Origin: Parasponia andersonii
Taxonomy: Eukaryota; Streptophyta; Magnoliopsida; Rosales; Cannabaceae
Direction of reading: 5' to 3'
Length of the DNA: 64,000 nt
Assembly: GCA_002914805.1 (NCBI GenBank)
Contig: JXTB01000033.1
Span: forward strand, 1,455,082-1,519,081
Part shown: piece after piece, positions 23,302 through 33,570 of the stretch
Position numbering within the stretch: the first letter of the stretch is position 1
How the letters are laid out: each line of letters starts with the position of its first letter
Program-made: the position numbers and the translations under genes
The notes under the pieces: model-generated
What the model was told of the DNA's origin: nothing
The model's input: only the letters and a program-made list of their open reading frames with translations
Database searches by the model: none

Positions 23302-24968
23302 CTTGGAGAGAGAGTTAAAGCGTTATGTTTGGCAGCAATATATAGATATAGAGATTTAGGATATTTTTGTGTAAATTATATACGATTATTTCTTACTTAA
23401 AACCACATCGTGTACAGTCTAATCATCAGATCCAGGTGTGAAAAGTGAAAGTCTAAATCAGAATTGGATTCAAATATTAGAATCAAATATCACTGGAGTC
23501 TTTGGAGGACATGAAGAATATGTTCATACACTATCTTATATTTATAAGTTGCTATGTATATATTCTTCAGACAGTAGGAACATGGAAATTAATGTCTTCT
23601 GCATGTCCACTAAATGATATTGATTCCTCTCTAGGACACATATATAGTCGTTGTGCATGACCATGACCAGTCAATAAACGAAAATAAATTTTACTGCAAG
23701 CCAAAAGAAAAGAAAATGAAAAAATAAGACAAAAAGACGACTGGATATAAATAGATCATAGGGCAACATCAACTGAAAGGAACAAAACCCAAGTTGTTCT
23801 TAGTTCCTACAAAGGGTAGCTAGATCAATAGATCATAAGGCATGTGGCAGGCCAAAAACAAATATTAAAAGAGGGAAAAAAAAAGGGCATCATGCATGTT
23901 AACTGATTTTTGGAAAATGAAATCCTACGTTTTTTCATTAATCAAAGTATTTTATATATATCAACTTGGAGTCTGCTCTAGGCAACTGAATAACACTTCT
24001 AATCGTTGCTATTGTATTTTTTTTTTCCCCTTTGACCATACCAAATAAACGATGATAATAAATAATACTTCGCACCATTGCATAGAGGGGAAAAAACTGT
24101 AAAAAATACGCGCAAACCCACAAAAGACAAGATTAAAGCTGCACCAAACAGACTTCTTGCCCTCTTTCAAATTAGTTTCCACCATCTTAATTTTCATTTT
24201 TTTTATTGATACAAAAATGGATCCTGCATAATGAGTACTATTGGTCTTTGATAATATAAACTTTATAAGATTTGGATATTCAAAATTTCAAAATTTTGAG
24301 AGAGAGCCAAAAAAAAAAAAAAAACAAAAAAAAAAATAGAAAAAAAAAGAAAAAATTAAACAAAATAACAAAAAAAAAAGTGGTGAAACTTAAAACATTT
24401 TTAGATTCAAGTAGGATGAAATCTCTGAAAGTAATCTGTAAGAAAATTTTACAGAGAATGGTGATAGAAATCAAGAGAAAACGGTTGAGAAACGAAGATG
24501 AAGTTTGAGAGAAAAAGGTTATTGTTATTATTGTTGTCGTCACTATTAGCTAGTAAGTAATATTATTTTACTATTATATTATATATTTTTTTTGAGGGGA
24601 TATATTATATTATATTATACTATACTATAGTGACCGTGTTAGTCTTATTTAGCGCTATTCTTAGTAACAATAAGAGTTCTGGCTTTTCTTTTGAATGTAT
24701 TATTTTAGAGTAACATATATTAACTCAGAGCCATATATCATTATAATTTTCTTCATTATGGCCTTTGGCATGTGTTGTCTAAAGTCTAAACTAGTGGTAA
24801 AGCGTTTCCTAGCTAAAGGTCACATCATATTTAAATTGTACAAATATATTTACTTTCATTTTGCTTCGAACGTCAAAAATTAACTAAACCCGCATTTGTT
24901 CTCGCTACGTTATTGGAATTCGATCGAGCAATCAAAACACAGGAAGTACGCTATTTCACCAGCTCATA

Positions 24969-25003
<35 letters not shown>

Positions 25004-25219
25004 CTCTTAGCTCGATCATTAGCACGAATAAACAATCTTGCACCACTATTTTATATTATTTATTATAACCAATAAAATAAAGCAAACTCTTGATCGTCGA
25101 CTATATATACACTTTTAATTCATCCCTTCTGCTTAATATTTATAAGGTTGTCTTTTATTTTTATTTTCTCGTCTTAAGTTTCATCATCAGCTAGTAATTA
25201 ATATTAATCACAAACAACA
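23302..25219 (+). promoter_or_regulatory. Intergenic region and promoter of the SWEET gene
   Basis: No gene is seen. There is an A-rich tract at about 24309-24380, which makes spurious Lys-rich and Phe-rich ORFs on the two strands, and a (TA)n microsatellite at 24972-24999. TATATATA at 25102-25109 lies 118 bp upstream of the SWEET ATG and is a good TATA-box candidate. Confidence 0.55.
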
Positions 25220-26011
25220 ATGGTTTCTGATGAAGAGCTTCGAACTATAGTTGGTATAACAGGTAAACGCTTTTTTACATGGAAAAAAAATTGTGGGATA
25301 TCATCATATATATGCTATTTTTCTATATATACATATATATAGACTATATATATATGATTGTTCTAAGGATCAAAACTCATGTGGGATTGCTTGGCTTTTT
25401 TTTCAGGAAACATCATCTGCTTATTCTTCCTTTTATCACCAGTGTGAGCTTATTAATAAATAGTTTTGTTTCATATGATTCTTTATTTTTTTTTTAACGA
25501 CAAACTATATAGGATATGGTGAATTATGTTTCCATTTCTTATATTAATTAGATTATTTTTTTATGTACACACTTGTAGACCAACTTTTGTTCGAATATGG
25601 AAGAAAGGGTCAGTGGAGCGGTACTCAGCCTTCCCATACCTAGCAGCCCTAATGAGCTGCCTGGTCTGGACTCTGTACTCGCTGCCCATGGTGCACCCCG
25701 GCAGCACCTTGATCCTGACCATTAGCGCGTCGGGGGTCGCCATCGAGTCCATCTACATCATTCTCTTTTTGATCTTCTCTGACAATAAAAAGAGGCTTAA
25801 AGTGCTTCTAATAGTGTTATTGGAGCTCTTCTTCACGGTTCTTCTCGCTACCCTGGCTCTAACTAATTTAGTTCATACACAAAAGAAGATCAGGTCCTTG
25901 ATTGTTGGTTTCGTTTGTGTATTCTTTGGCGTCGTGTTGTACTGTTCACCATTAGCTGTCGTGGTTAGTCTCCTCAACTTATGATGATTTTCATTATTTT
26001 CACTGGAATAG

Positions 26012-26055
<44 letters not shown>

Positions 26056-27504
26056 CACTATAACTTAATTCGCCATATATATATCTAACACTAAAAAAAA
26101 AAAAATGAAGGAAAACCACCTTATACGATGTGTACTCCATACTTATACATTTACCTATCTTCGATTTGTTCTCCCCATCTAATAAAGCACTTTCTATATT
26201 CTGTTATATTTTTGATGCAGTGAACATGGAAAAACAATAAAAGTAATAATAGCAATAACTATATTATAGCTATTACTATTGTTATTTATATAACGTTATT
26301 ATACACGTACTGGTGTTGCAATTAGCATGCACAATATTTAAAGTTCACATTATAAATTAATATATACTCTCTATTTAGTGCTGTGTTTTTCGCAGTATTT
26401 GTAAATTAGTAAGCTACAAATATGGCTCTCTTTTTAAATTTTTTTTATTAACTCATTTTTGTACTAATTAATTAGTTTATTTTCTTATGGTGTACAGAAA
26501 CTGGTGATCTCAACAAAAAGCGTGGAGTATATGCCATTTTTCCTGTCATTTGCTTCCTTCATGAATAGTTTCCTTTGGACTTCTTATGCTCTTATCCGCT
26601 TTGACCCTGTTGTCCTTGTAATTTCCAAACTTCATTACCTCTCTCTGATTAATAATGGAGTAATGCTAAGAATATATATATATATATATATATGGTTGCT
26701 AATTCAATAGGTATTTTTTTTTTACTTATTGGTAGGTATTTTTTTATTGGTAGGTTTTTTTTTTTTTTTAGACGTTGGATCACCATTAAATGGTGATCTA
26801 ATGACTATAATGAAGTGCATAAAAAGACGTGCATCATTAATACTCTTTCTCTCTCTTACTTTTTACAATAAAAAAATGTACATGCTAAATTTTCACCAAA
26901 TTGATACTTATACATAGGTAAAAAAAAATACTTACTAAATTGGTGTCCTATATATATATATAAAATATTTACGAAAACTTATAGTAAATGATGTAAGATT
27001 ATTTTTAGCCGCTCAATTTGAAATGATGTTGTCCTACGTTAAAATAACATATAGTTTATAATCATGATACATTATTCGGTACATAAATAGAGATTATCTA
27101 GCATTACTCTAAATTTAATGTATGTTATTATACGTTGAACAACATCTTTTTGAGTTTCATGTACATTTTGATTGAACTGAGAGTATTAAAAAGTAGTGGC
27201 TTTTGGTTCGGATCAGGTACCCAATGGGCTGGGCACACTGTTTGGACTGGCCCAGATGATTCTTCACGCTGTATACTACAAATCAACGAAACAACTTATC
27301 GCAGAAAGAAAGGGCAAAGAAGTAAATTTGCCTGATGTTGTTTTGGAGGTTGGAGAAGATCAACCCAAGAAGATAGGTGCCATCGCTCCAGAGATCAATG
27401 GTCATGATTCTGAGGATCAATCATCAAGCACGATCATCACAAATTATGGGCTCATGATCTCTTTGCCACTGGCTGATTCTCATAAAACCCATTATTTGGA
27501 CTAG
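25220..27504 (+). CDS. SWEET: SWEET sugar transporter (MtN3/saliva family), 5 exons
   Basis: Exons 25220-25262, 25407-25443, 25579-25963, 26498-26617 and 27217-27504 join in frame (873 nt, 290 aa plus stop). All introns are GT-AG. SWEETs are seven-helix membrane uniporters (two three-helix MtN3 repeats plus a linker helix) that pass hexoses or sucrose down a gradient. Seen here: TM1 with IVGITGNIICLFLFLSPVPT, then [59 protein letters not shown] and [12 protein letters not shown], followed by a hydrophilic C-tail. Exons of 37 and 120 bp are the usual family sizes. The 385-bp exon 3 looks like two usual exons fused. The first-repeat pocket residue, normally Asn (TINGxG), is Ser (TISASG, residue 76), while Asn198 of the second repeat is kept. 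Sequence style suggests clade II (SWEET4-8), not certain. (TA)n runs lie in the introns at about 26022-26055 and 26672-26691. Confidence 0.93.
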
Positions 27505-27592
27505 AGAGATCAAGCTCGAACTATATGTATAGAAGCATGGCCTGAATTAGTGAACACCAAGAACTATTTGAATATTGATGAAGCTTAGCCGA

Positions 27593-27598
27593 AATAAA
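27593..27598 (+). terminator. Candidate polyadenylation signal of SWEET
   Basis: An AATAAA hexamer lies 89 bp past the SWEET stop codon. Confidence 0.5.
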
Positions 27599-27599
27599 A

Positions 27600-28464
27600 T
27601 TAATGCTAGGATTAATGTACTACTTTTTCTACTAAGACAAAATTGTTTAAGATTTTTAGTGTGCAATATTGTTTAAAATAGGATTGAAGTTTTAATATTT
27701 ATTAGGCAAGGTTCTTCTGTTCTGTTGCTTGATTGAATTTGAAAATAATCTTTCATTTACTTTTATCCTCCTAATAAGCTGTAGGTTCTTAATTGGTTTC
27801 CACGTACAGAAACTAATTAATAAAAATTAATAGTTACAAAGTTAATTAATAGTTAAAGGCCTTACTTGTATACAAGTTGGCAGCACATTAATGTAAAAAA
27901 CCTTTTTATCATTTATGATTGGTTGAACAAATTATGTAAATATGTCATGAATTTAGCAGCACATTAATGTCAAAAGCCCATTTATCATTTATTATTGGTT
28001 GAACAAATTATGTTAATATGTCATGAATTTAGTACTTTTATATCATTTAATAAATTATTGGATGAAAAAATTATGTTAATATGTTATGACTTGACATATT
28101 TAAGAATACAAATTTTTTAATGTAGTTCAGCTAAAAATAATTTAGTTTTTGCTCATGAGAGACCACCAATAAACATTCACTAAGAAAAGAACAATTATTA
28201 CTCTCACCAAGTTTAATTATAAAAGAATTCTCTCTCTTTCTATCTCTTTCTCTTTTATGTTCTTTCTTATTTTCTCCCTTATGTTTTCCCTAATAAGGAT
28301 TGTGCTTATAGAAAACAAAAGGTAAAGTTCTACTAGGAGTTAAATAGCCCAAATGGATAGCTTAATTAGAATCCTATAAGCTTACTAGGATTCATCCCAT
28401 GCATAATTTATCTAGTGTATTAGAGTCCTAGGCAATCAAAAATGTCCTAATCCAATTCTACGTA
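27600..28464. other. Intergenic DNA with a short tandem repeat
   Basis: Beyond the SWEET 3' UTR no gene is seen. The tandem repeat at 27880-28095 is listed separately. A CT-rich patch lies at 28229-28280. Confidence 0.6.
27880..28095. repeat. ~76-bp tandem repeat, nearly three copies
   Basis: GCAGCACATTAATGT begins at 27880 and again at 27956. The shared body is CATTTATGATTGGTTGAACA, then AATTATGTnAATATGTCATG. A third, shorter and more diverged copy starts near 28030. Confidence 0.8.
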
Positions 28465-29325
28465 GCTAATTTAGTGCAGTTAAATGCAAATGGGGTCATG
28501 ATTCTGATGGGCCTTTCTGCCCTGTCAGTTCTCTACAACCTACATATTGACCTGGAGGTGGTCTTTTATGCTTATAAACTCACCCTCATCCCCAAGAAAA
28601 GTTCCTACCCCACCTTTTACCTCCAACCGCTACCAGGACGTCATATCTTCTGGGGCTTGCCTGGTCAGACAAGCAATGAGACTCCCACACTAGGCTATAT
28701 GCTGTTGGAGGGGCATGGTGCTCCCCTGGGGTGAATGGCAAGTATTTCCAAATTTCCTCAGCTTTACTGCAGAGTAAGTACTTGGTAGTGATTTTTGGGT
28801 CTGTGTTCTACTCGTCTGTTATTAATCACGTTATTTTGTCTTGTACAACCTCGGCAGAAGAGAGTAGATTCGAGCCGCATTTGTCAGCGGGGAGGCTCAA
28901 AGGCCTGGAGGGGATCGTCATCTTCGGATCTCCTACGGACTGCCAGCACATCTAGGCCATCCTCAACCCCCTGGTGATAAATAAGATGCCCAGGATGGTT
29001 TCATACCTTCCCTTCCCTCTGGACACCTGGGTCATCACGAAGCATCTGCGGAGTCGACTTAATGCCTCTACCCTGAACCGATTCCGCCGGGACGAGCATG
29101 ATCAAATCGCCATGGTGGGTCGGCAGGTCACGGCTTCAAGCCAATTGGCGGGCTCCAAAGATCTGGTGGTGCCGTCTAGCCACGAGCTCGAGGAAGCCGT
29201 GAGATTTGTGGCTAAGGAGTGTGTCAGGCTCTGTAGGGAGGAAGCCGCCACCCCCAAGAGGGTTAGAGGTGAGTTCATTTTCGCATCCTTGACCTTCGTG
29301 GGTCGGATTATGGCCGTGACCTAAA
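28465..29325 (+). pseudogene. Decayed retroelement ORF, possibly gypsy-type gag-like
   Basis: This block is GC-richer than its surroundings and has three open pieces in different frames. They read LSVLYNLHIDLEVVFYAYKL and GRHIFWGLPG (28474-28734), then GRLKGLEGIVIFGSPTD (about 28890-28950), then MVSYLPFPLDTWVITKHLRS and SHELEEAVRFVAKECVRLCR (28986-29230). The style resembles the 'putative gypsy-type transposon' ORFs of plants, but no catalytic motif is present to prove it. Stops and frame changes show it is not a working gene. A plain host pseudogene is the alternative. Confidence 0.4.
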
Positions 29326-29940
29326 CATATTGCTTGTTCTTTGCAAGGTTGAAATCTTGTAACTTGGACGGTTAACACAAGACTCACCTATAGCTGTCTT
29401 TACAACAACAACAACTTCAATTTACCACGCACCATACAGTCACCGAACCAACTACAATGATTTCTACTTACTAAAACACATGGAAATACCAAAAGACCAA
29501 AAGAAAGCGAAAAATCAATTTAGAAAATGCTAATACTAGCCGAATAAACGCATCCACTTCCATCAAAGATCAAATAAATACTAGTTTTCCTAAATTCACC
29601 GACTACAAAAATTAAGCCCAGTAATATGTTTTCTAAGTTTGTTACCTTTACCCTATGGAATTGGTAGCCTTCTCTTTGATTCATCCTACGAGTAAAACCA
29701 TGAGTGGATCCATCTTAATGCAGGTTGCAGAGAAAGACTCGAAAACATCGACACTTGAAGAAAACTCCATGACAATCATACACGAAAGCAGTGACAACAA
29801 CATGGATGAAGTTGTTTATCATACTGATTATCATGGAGCCACTACCCATCCAACTCCAACACCCAAACATCCCAAACCATAGAATGTAAGTTGGGTTTCC
29901 CTGAGGGAGTTCCTTATCTTTTTCAGGGAAAAACATAAAA
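29326..29940. other. Intergenic; one unrecognised small ORF
   Basis: A plus ORF at 29655-29882 (75 codons, ending HPTPTPKHPKP) has no recognised domain. Nothing else is seen. Confidence 0.4.
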
Positions 29941-30080
29941 ATAAAAGAGTGCTACTGTAATTTTATTTTTATTGTATTTTGTTCTATATTATTTTTATAT
30001 ATACTTTGGGGGAGTAAGTATTCGAATTCAGGACCTCCACATTGGGAGGAGGTGTGGTTACCACTGGACTATCCCTGCGA
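29940..30080 (-). mobile_element. Probable tRNA-derived SINE
   Basis: On the minus strand the head reads CAGGGATAGTCCAGTGGTAA. This includes TAGTCCAGTGG (30061-30071), which fits the A-box of RNA polymerase III promoters. About 35 bp further on is GAATTCGAATAC (30016-30027), a plausible B-box. The tail runs into A-rich DNA near 29945. The spacing and order fit a tRNA-related SINE rather than a tRNA gene, because no cloverleaf can be folded by eye. The exact tail end and target duplication are not resolved. Confidence 0.5.
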
Positions 30081-30318
30081 GCATAGAGCTAGTGTATTTT
30101 CTCATCAAAAATCATGTGTAACAATTGAGTATTATATTTATATATACAATCGTTTAAATAGTTCCAGCAATGTCTTAGATTTTGTCACTAATTAAACCAG
30201 AGTTTTGCTAATAAAAGATTCAGTCATATCTCAACTTAGTATAATGCAAGTAATTTCTGTCAGTGAACTACAGTCAGAAAGAGGAAAAAGTACTAATGCA
30301 GTGAGAGATGAGAGTAAA

Positions 30319-30528
30319 TCATGATCCATAATGCAGAGAAATCATACCATTCATATATTGTTTTCTGACCTTCCTATATTTCTCAAGCATCATCTCATAG
30401 CTCTGCTTTACATCCTCCAATAATACCTCACTAATAAACCTAGATTTCACCTGCATGAACGTACCTTCTACCTCGCATTTGTCTTGAGCCGATAATGGAA
30501 ACAAGTTCATGATTTCCCCAAAAGACAT
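30319..30528 (-). other. Unrecognised ORF next to the copia relic
   Basis: The ORF is 69 codons, amphipathic and rich in charged residues (KSRFISEVLLEDVKQSYEMM). It is not part of the recognisable copia pol and lies just downstream of its RNase H on the same strand. It could be a captured host exon or the 3' non-pol part of the element. I do not recognise it. Confidence 0.3.
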
Positions 30529-30639
30529 GTTCCAATCATGCCCTTCACAAGTTTCCCCAACCAGATTAGAAGTCCAGAGCCATCTGATCCGGTGTCCTAG
30601 GTGCTATAAGAGTCTCTGAAAAAATAGCCACGTTTATAA

Positions 30640-31425
30640 CAATTTTCTCCTTTGGTTGTTCTTTAAAATTCCTTAGATGTTTGTAGTGTCTAAACATCCC
30701 AAACAGGGCTCATCGGTTTCACATGCACTGTTTGGATTTAGCTGTCAAGAGTGCCTTTGTCAACTTGTCTATCGAGTTATCTTCTATAGAAATCTTTTCT
30801 ATGCTAACAACTTTTTTTGGAAACAATGTCACAAATAAAATGGAGCTTTGATGTCTACGTACTTTGTCCTCTAATGATACACTTGATTTTTGGTCAACAG
30901 TACATAACACGCTTTGAAAGCTCTTCATTCCATCCTTACCCAGATAGCTTCCTTAACTACCTCAGTTGCAACAATGCACTCTTTCTTTGTTAATGATAGT
31001 TCTACCATCAATTGCAAGTTGGCTTTACAACAAATTATATTTCTACAATGTTTGAAAATATTCCTAGTCGGTGATTATTGAATCACTCACATATTTAGAA
31101 TCAAGATATCCTATTATTTGCACACTACTTTCTTTCCGTGCCTTGTACTTTAATCAATATAAATGGTATCTTTTCAATATCTTAGACCCATTTAACTGCA
31201 TGCTATTTTTCTCAATTTCTTCGTGTATCTAGTAACACTCACAAAATGATACAAATTAGGCATCGCGCAAAAATAACATACATCAATGACCCTATAACAC
31301 TAGAATAAGAAATCTCAACCATATATTGTTCTTTCGAAAAGTTTTCAGAGAACCCTCCTTAGAATGCCGGAAATGGTTAGCAATAAATGTATTCGTAGTC
31401 TTGGACTTATCTATAGGAAATCTCT
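30640..31425 (-). pseudogene. Ty1-copia RT 3' end and RNase H, broken
   Basis: Minus-strand readings in order: LKRFPIDKSKTTNTFIANHF with RHSKEGSL (about 31340-31425), then VEISYSSVIGSLMYVIFAR (about 31270-31330), GYLDSKYVSDSIITD (about 31060-31110), LSLTKKECIVATEVVKEAIW (about 30945-31005), KISIEDNSIDKLTKALLTAK (about 30730-30790) and a short C-tail. This is the standard order of the copia RT tail and RNase H. Stops and at least three frame changes are present. The upstream continuation is cut off at about 31425 by a foreign LTR and resumes beyond 33570. Confidence 0.82.
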
Positions 31426-31429
31426 TTAG

Positions 31430-33570
31430 ATTTTATACTCAGTGGTATTGTCGTAAATACAAATTTTTTGAAATACAATAATCAAAATATCTGAATTTAA
31501 TATTCAAGTGTTACAGTACCCAATATTTGCATAAAAGGGTCACAGAAACTCAATTTCTCACATTTTGAGAGTTGGGGATAGAGAGAAAAGAAGAGAAATG
31601 CCAGATTTTTACGTAACTATTTTGTAAGTAATTTATTTACCTGAGAAAAATATATAAGGTAAGAGAGGGTTAAAATTATGAATAATTACGGTTAGTAGAA
31701 GTTAAAATGATATACAAAAGCATGTTACTTTTTAAATTGAAGAATATAGTAATTTTCTAATTTAGAACGAAAAGTAATATTTCTGCAAAACTAATAGTGT
31801 TGGACTAGAGTTTGTAACTATTCTGGGCCTTGGGTTTAGATTAGAAAACTGTTACTTTCTAAATTATTATTGGAAAAATAATATTTTTACAAATAATTAG
31901 TGAATTTGATACAAATATTTTTTAAAGTGATTTTTTCATAAATATTTTTGTGATAATGATAATTTCTGAAATATTTCAGAAAAGTGATATTTTTGCAAAT
32001 AATCAGAAAATGATATTTTCCTAAATACTTTGAACGAAGTTGACATTTTTCAAATTAATTCCAAAAAGAGACATATTTGTAATTCTCAGATTTATAACCC
32101 GTTTAAGGCTCGGGATCTCAAAATTGAATTCTAATTTCAAATTTGGAATTAGTGAGGTCAAGAAACGAATTTTGATATATAATATTGCTATATTTCAAAA
32201 TGGTACAAATTCTGGGACACGTGAATAGTGTTGTTTTGAGTGCCACGTAGTGTATCTCGCACTGAGGCCTACTTTGGACAAAATATATATCTAAATTAAC
32301 TTGTTTAGGTACTTTGAATTTAGTGGTGACTTCTGTTTCTCCATTTGAGGTTTACATAGAAAAGTTACTTTCCCAAGTGTGCTTACCAAGATCCCGAAAC
32401 AGTTGTTTGAACACCCAAATGACTAATATGAGTTTTTTCAATTGTTTTTAACTTGGTATAGTTACGATATTGAGGTAGGGGTTCAATTACCTGGTTTTAT
32501 ACTTGATTTGATTTATGATTGCAGTATAGTTGATTTGTGAAAAACTGTGAATTTTATGACAATTGGCAAATTGTTGAGATACATTGGATTAAACTGAGAT
32601 TGGATTATATGGAATTATATACATATTTTAAAATTGTAATTACAGTAAATCCCAGAATAATATCAAGTGGAAATTTAAAGCATGATTCGATTATTCCTTA
32701 TGCATGGTTATCGTATACTTTTATATGTTGTACATAGTATAGGATAGCATAGAAGATACATCTTAGGCATCACGGTGTTTAGTGGGTGGCTATTATCCCT
32801 ACCCTTGATGAGAGCCTGTAAATCCTTGTGGGGTTTTCCCATTCAATAAGTGTAGACATTCAGTTACTGCTCTGATTCGGTAAGCTTAGACACATAGGTG
32901 TCCCTCCAGTTTTCTGGGATAAGTATCAGGCAGAGAGTACTTAGTACACGTAGTATGAGTTACTTTAGTTCGTGATGAGAGGATGTGAGCTCATGGGATA
33001 AGACGATTTATGATATGTATAATTATGTAGATTTGGTTTTAGTTTTGAATATGTGATTATTCTGAATGCTAATTATTTTATAGACTGGTTTATAAATGGA
33101 TTTTAGAAACGGTATTAATTATGAATGTTTGGTAAAATTACATCCATTTAAAAAGCTAATTGAATTTCTATTGAGCATGTGAATGCTCACCCTCTATATC
33201 TCCCATTTTTAGATGTTTATCTAATTGAGGTAGTAATTCTGGTAGTTAGACAAGCTGCGTAGCTTGTATTTGTAGTTCTACTCTAAATTCTTGGTGGGTG
33301 TACATACTCTATTGACTTTCTTTCTTTATTCAATTATTTAGCTAAAGTTAGTATATGGATGTATGATGATGATTTTATTGATAATTTGAGAGTTTGAAAT
33401 TACAAGTGATTTTATGTAACCTATTTTAGACATTGAACTAAAGGTTTAGTTGAATTCAATTTATCAAAATTTATAATTTCTCAACAAGTTTCCAAATGTA
33501 ATAGTTAGAAATTTTTTTTAACTTTAATAGATATTTTTCTTACGTAATCAAAACTAATAGGAGTTTTAAT
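31430..33570 (+). repeat. Gypsy-type LTR inserted in the copia relic
   Basis: Copia coding stops at about 31425 and resumes at about 33570. The stretch between has no pol motif. It includes LTR-like text: GTGCCACGTAGTGTATCTCG (32240-32259), a promoter-like and leader region near 32750-33000, and TGAATGCTCACCCTC (33180-33194). Its 3' part (33330-33560) is related to the LTR of the gypsy element at 46.5-49.6 kb (shared phrases like TTATTTAGCTAA and GGATGTATGATGATGATTTT). Exact ends and duplication were not resolved. Confidence 0.55.

Noticed and set aside
24272-24543. Lys-rich plus ORF and Phe-rich minus ORF
   Set aside because: Both are translations of an A-rich tract.
30016-30071. tRNA gene on the minus strand
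   Set aside because: A and B box-like words are present, but no cloverleaf arms or acceptor stem can be paired; a SINE fits better.
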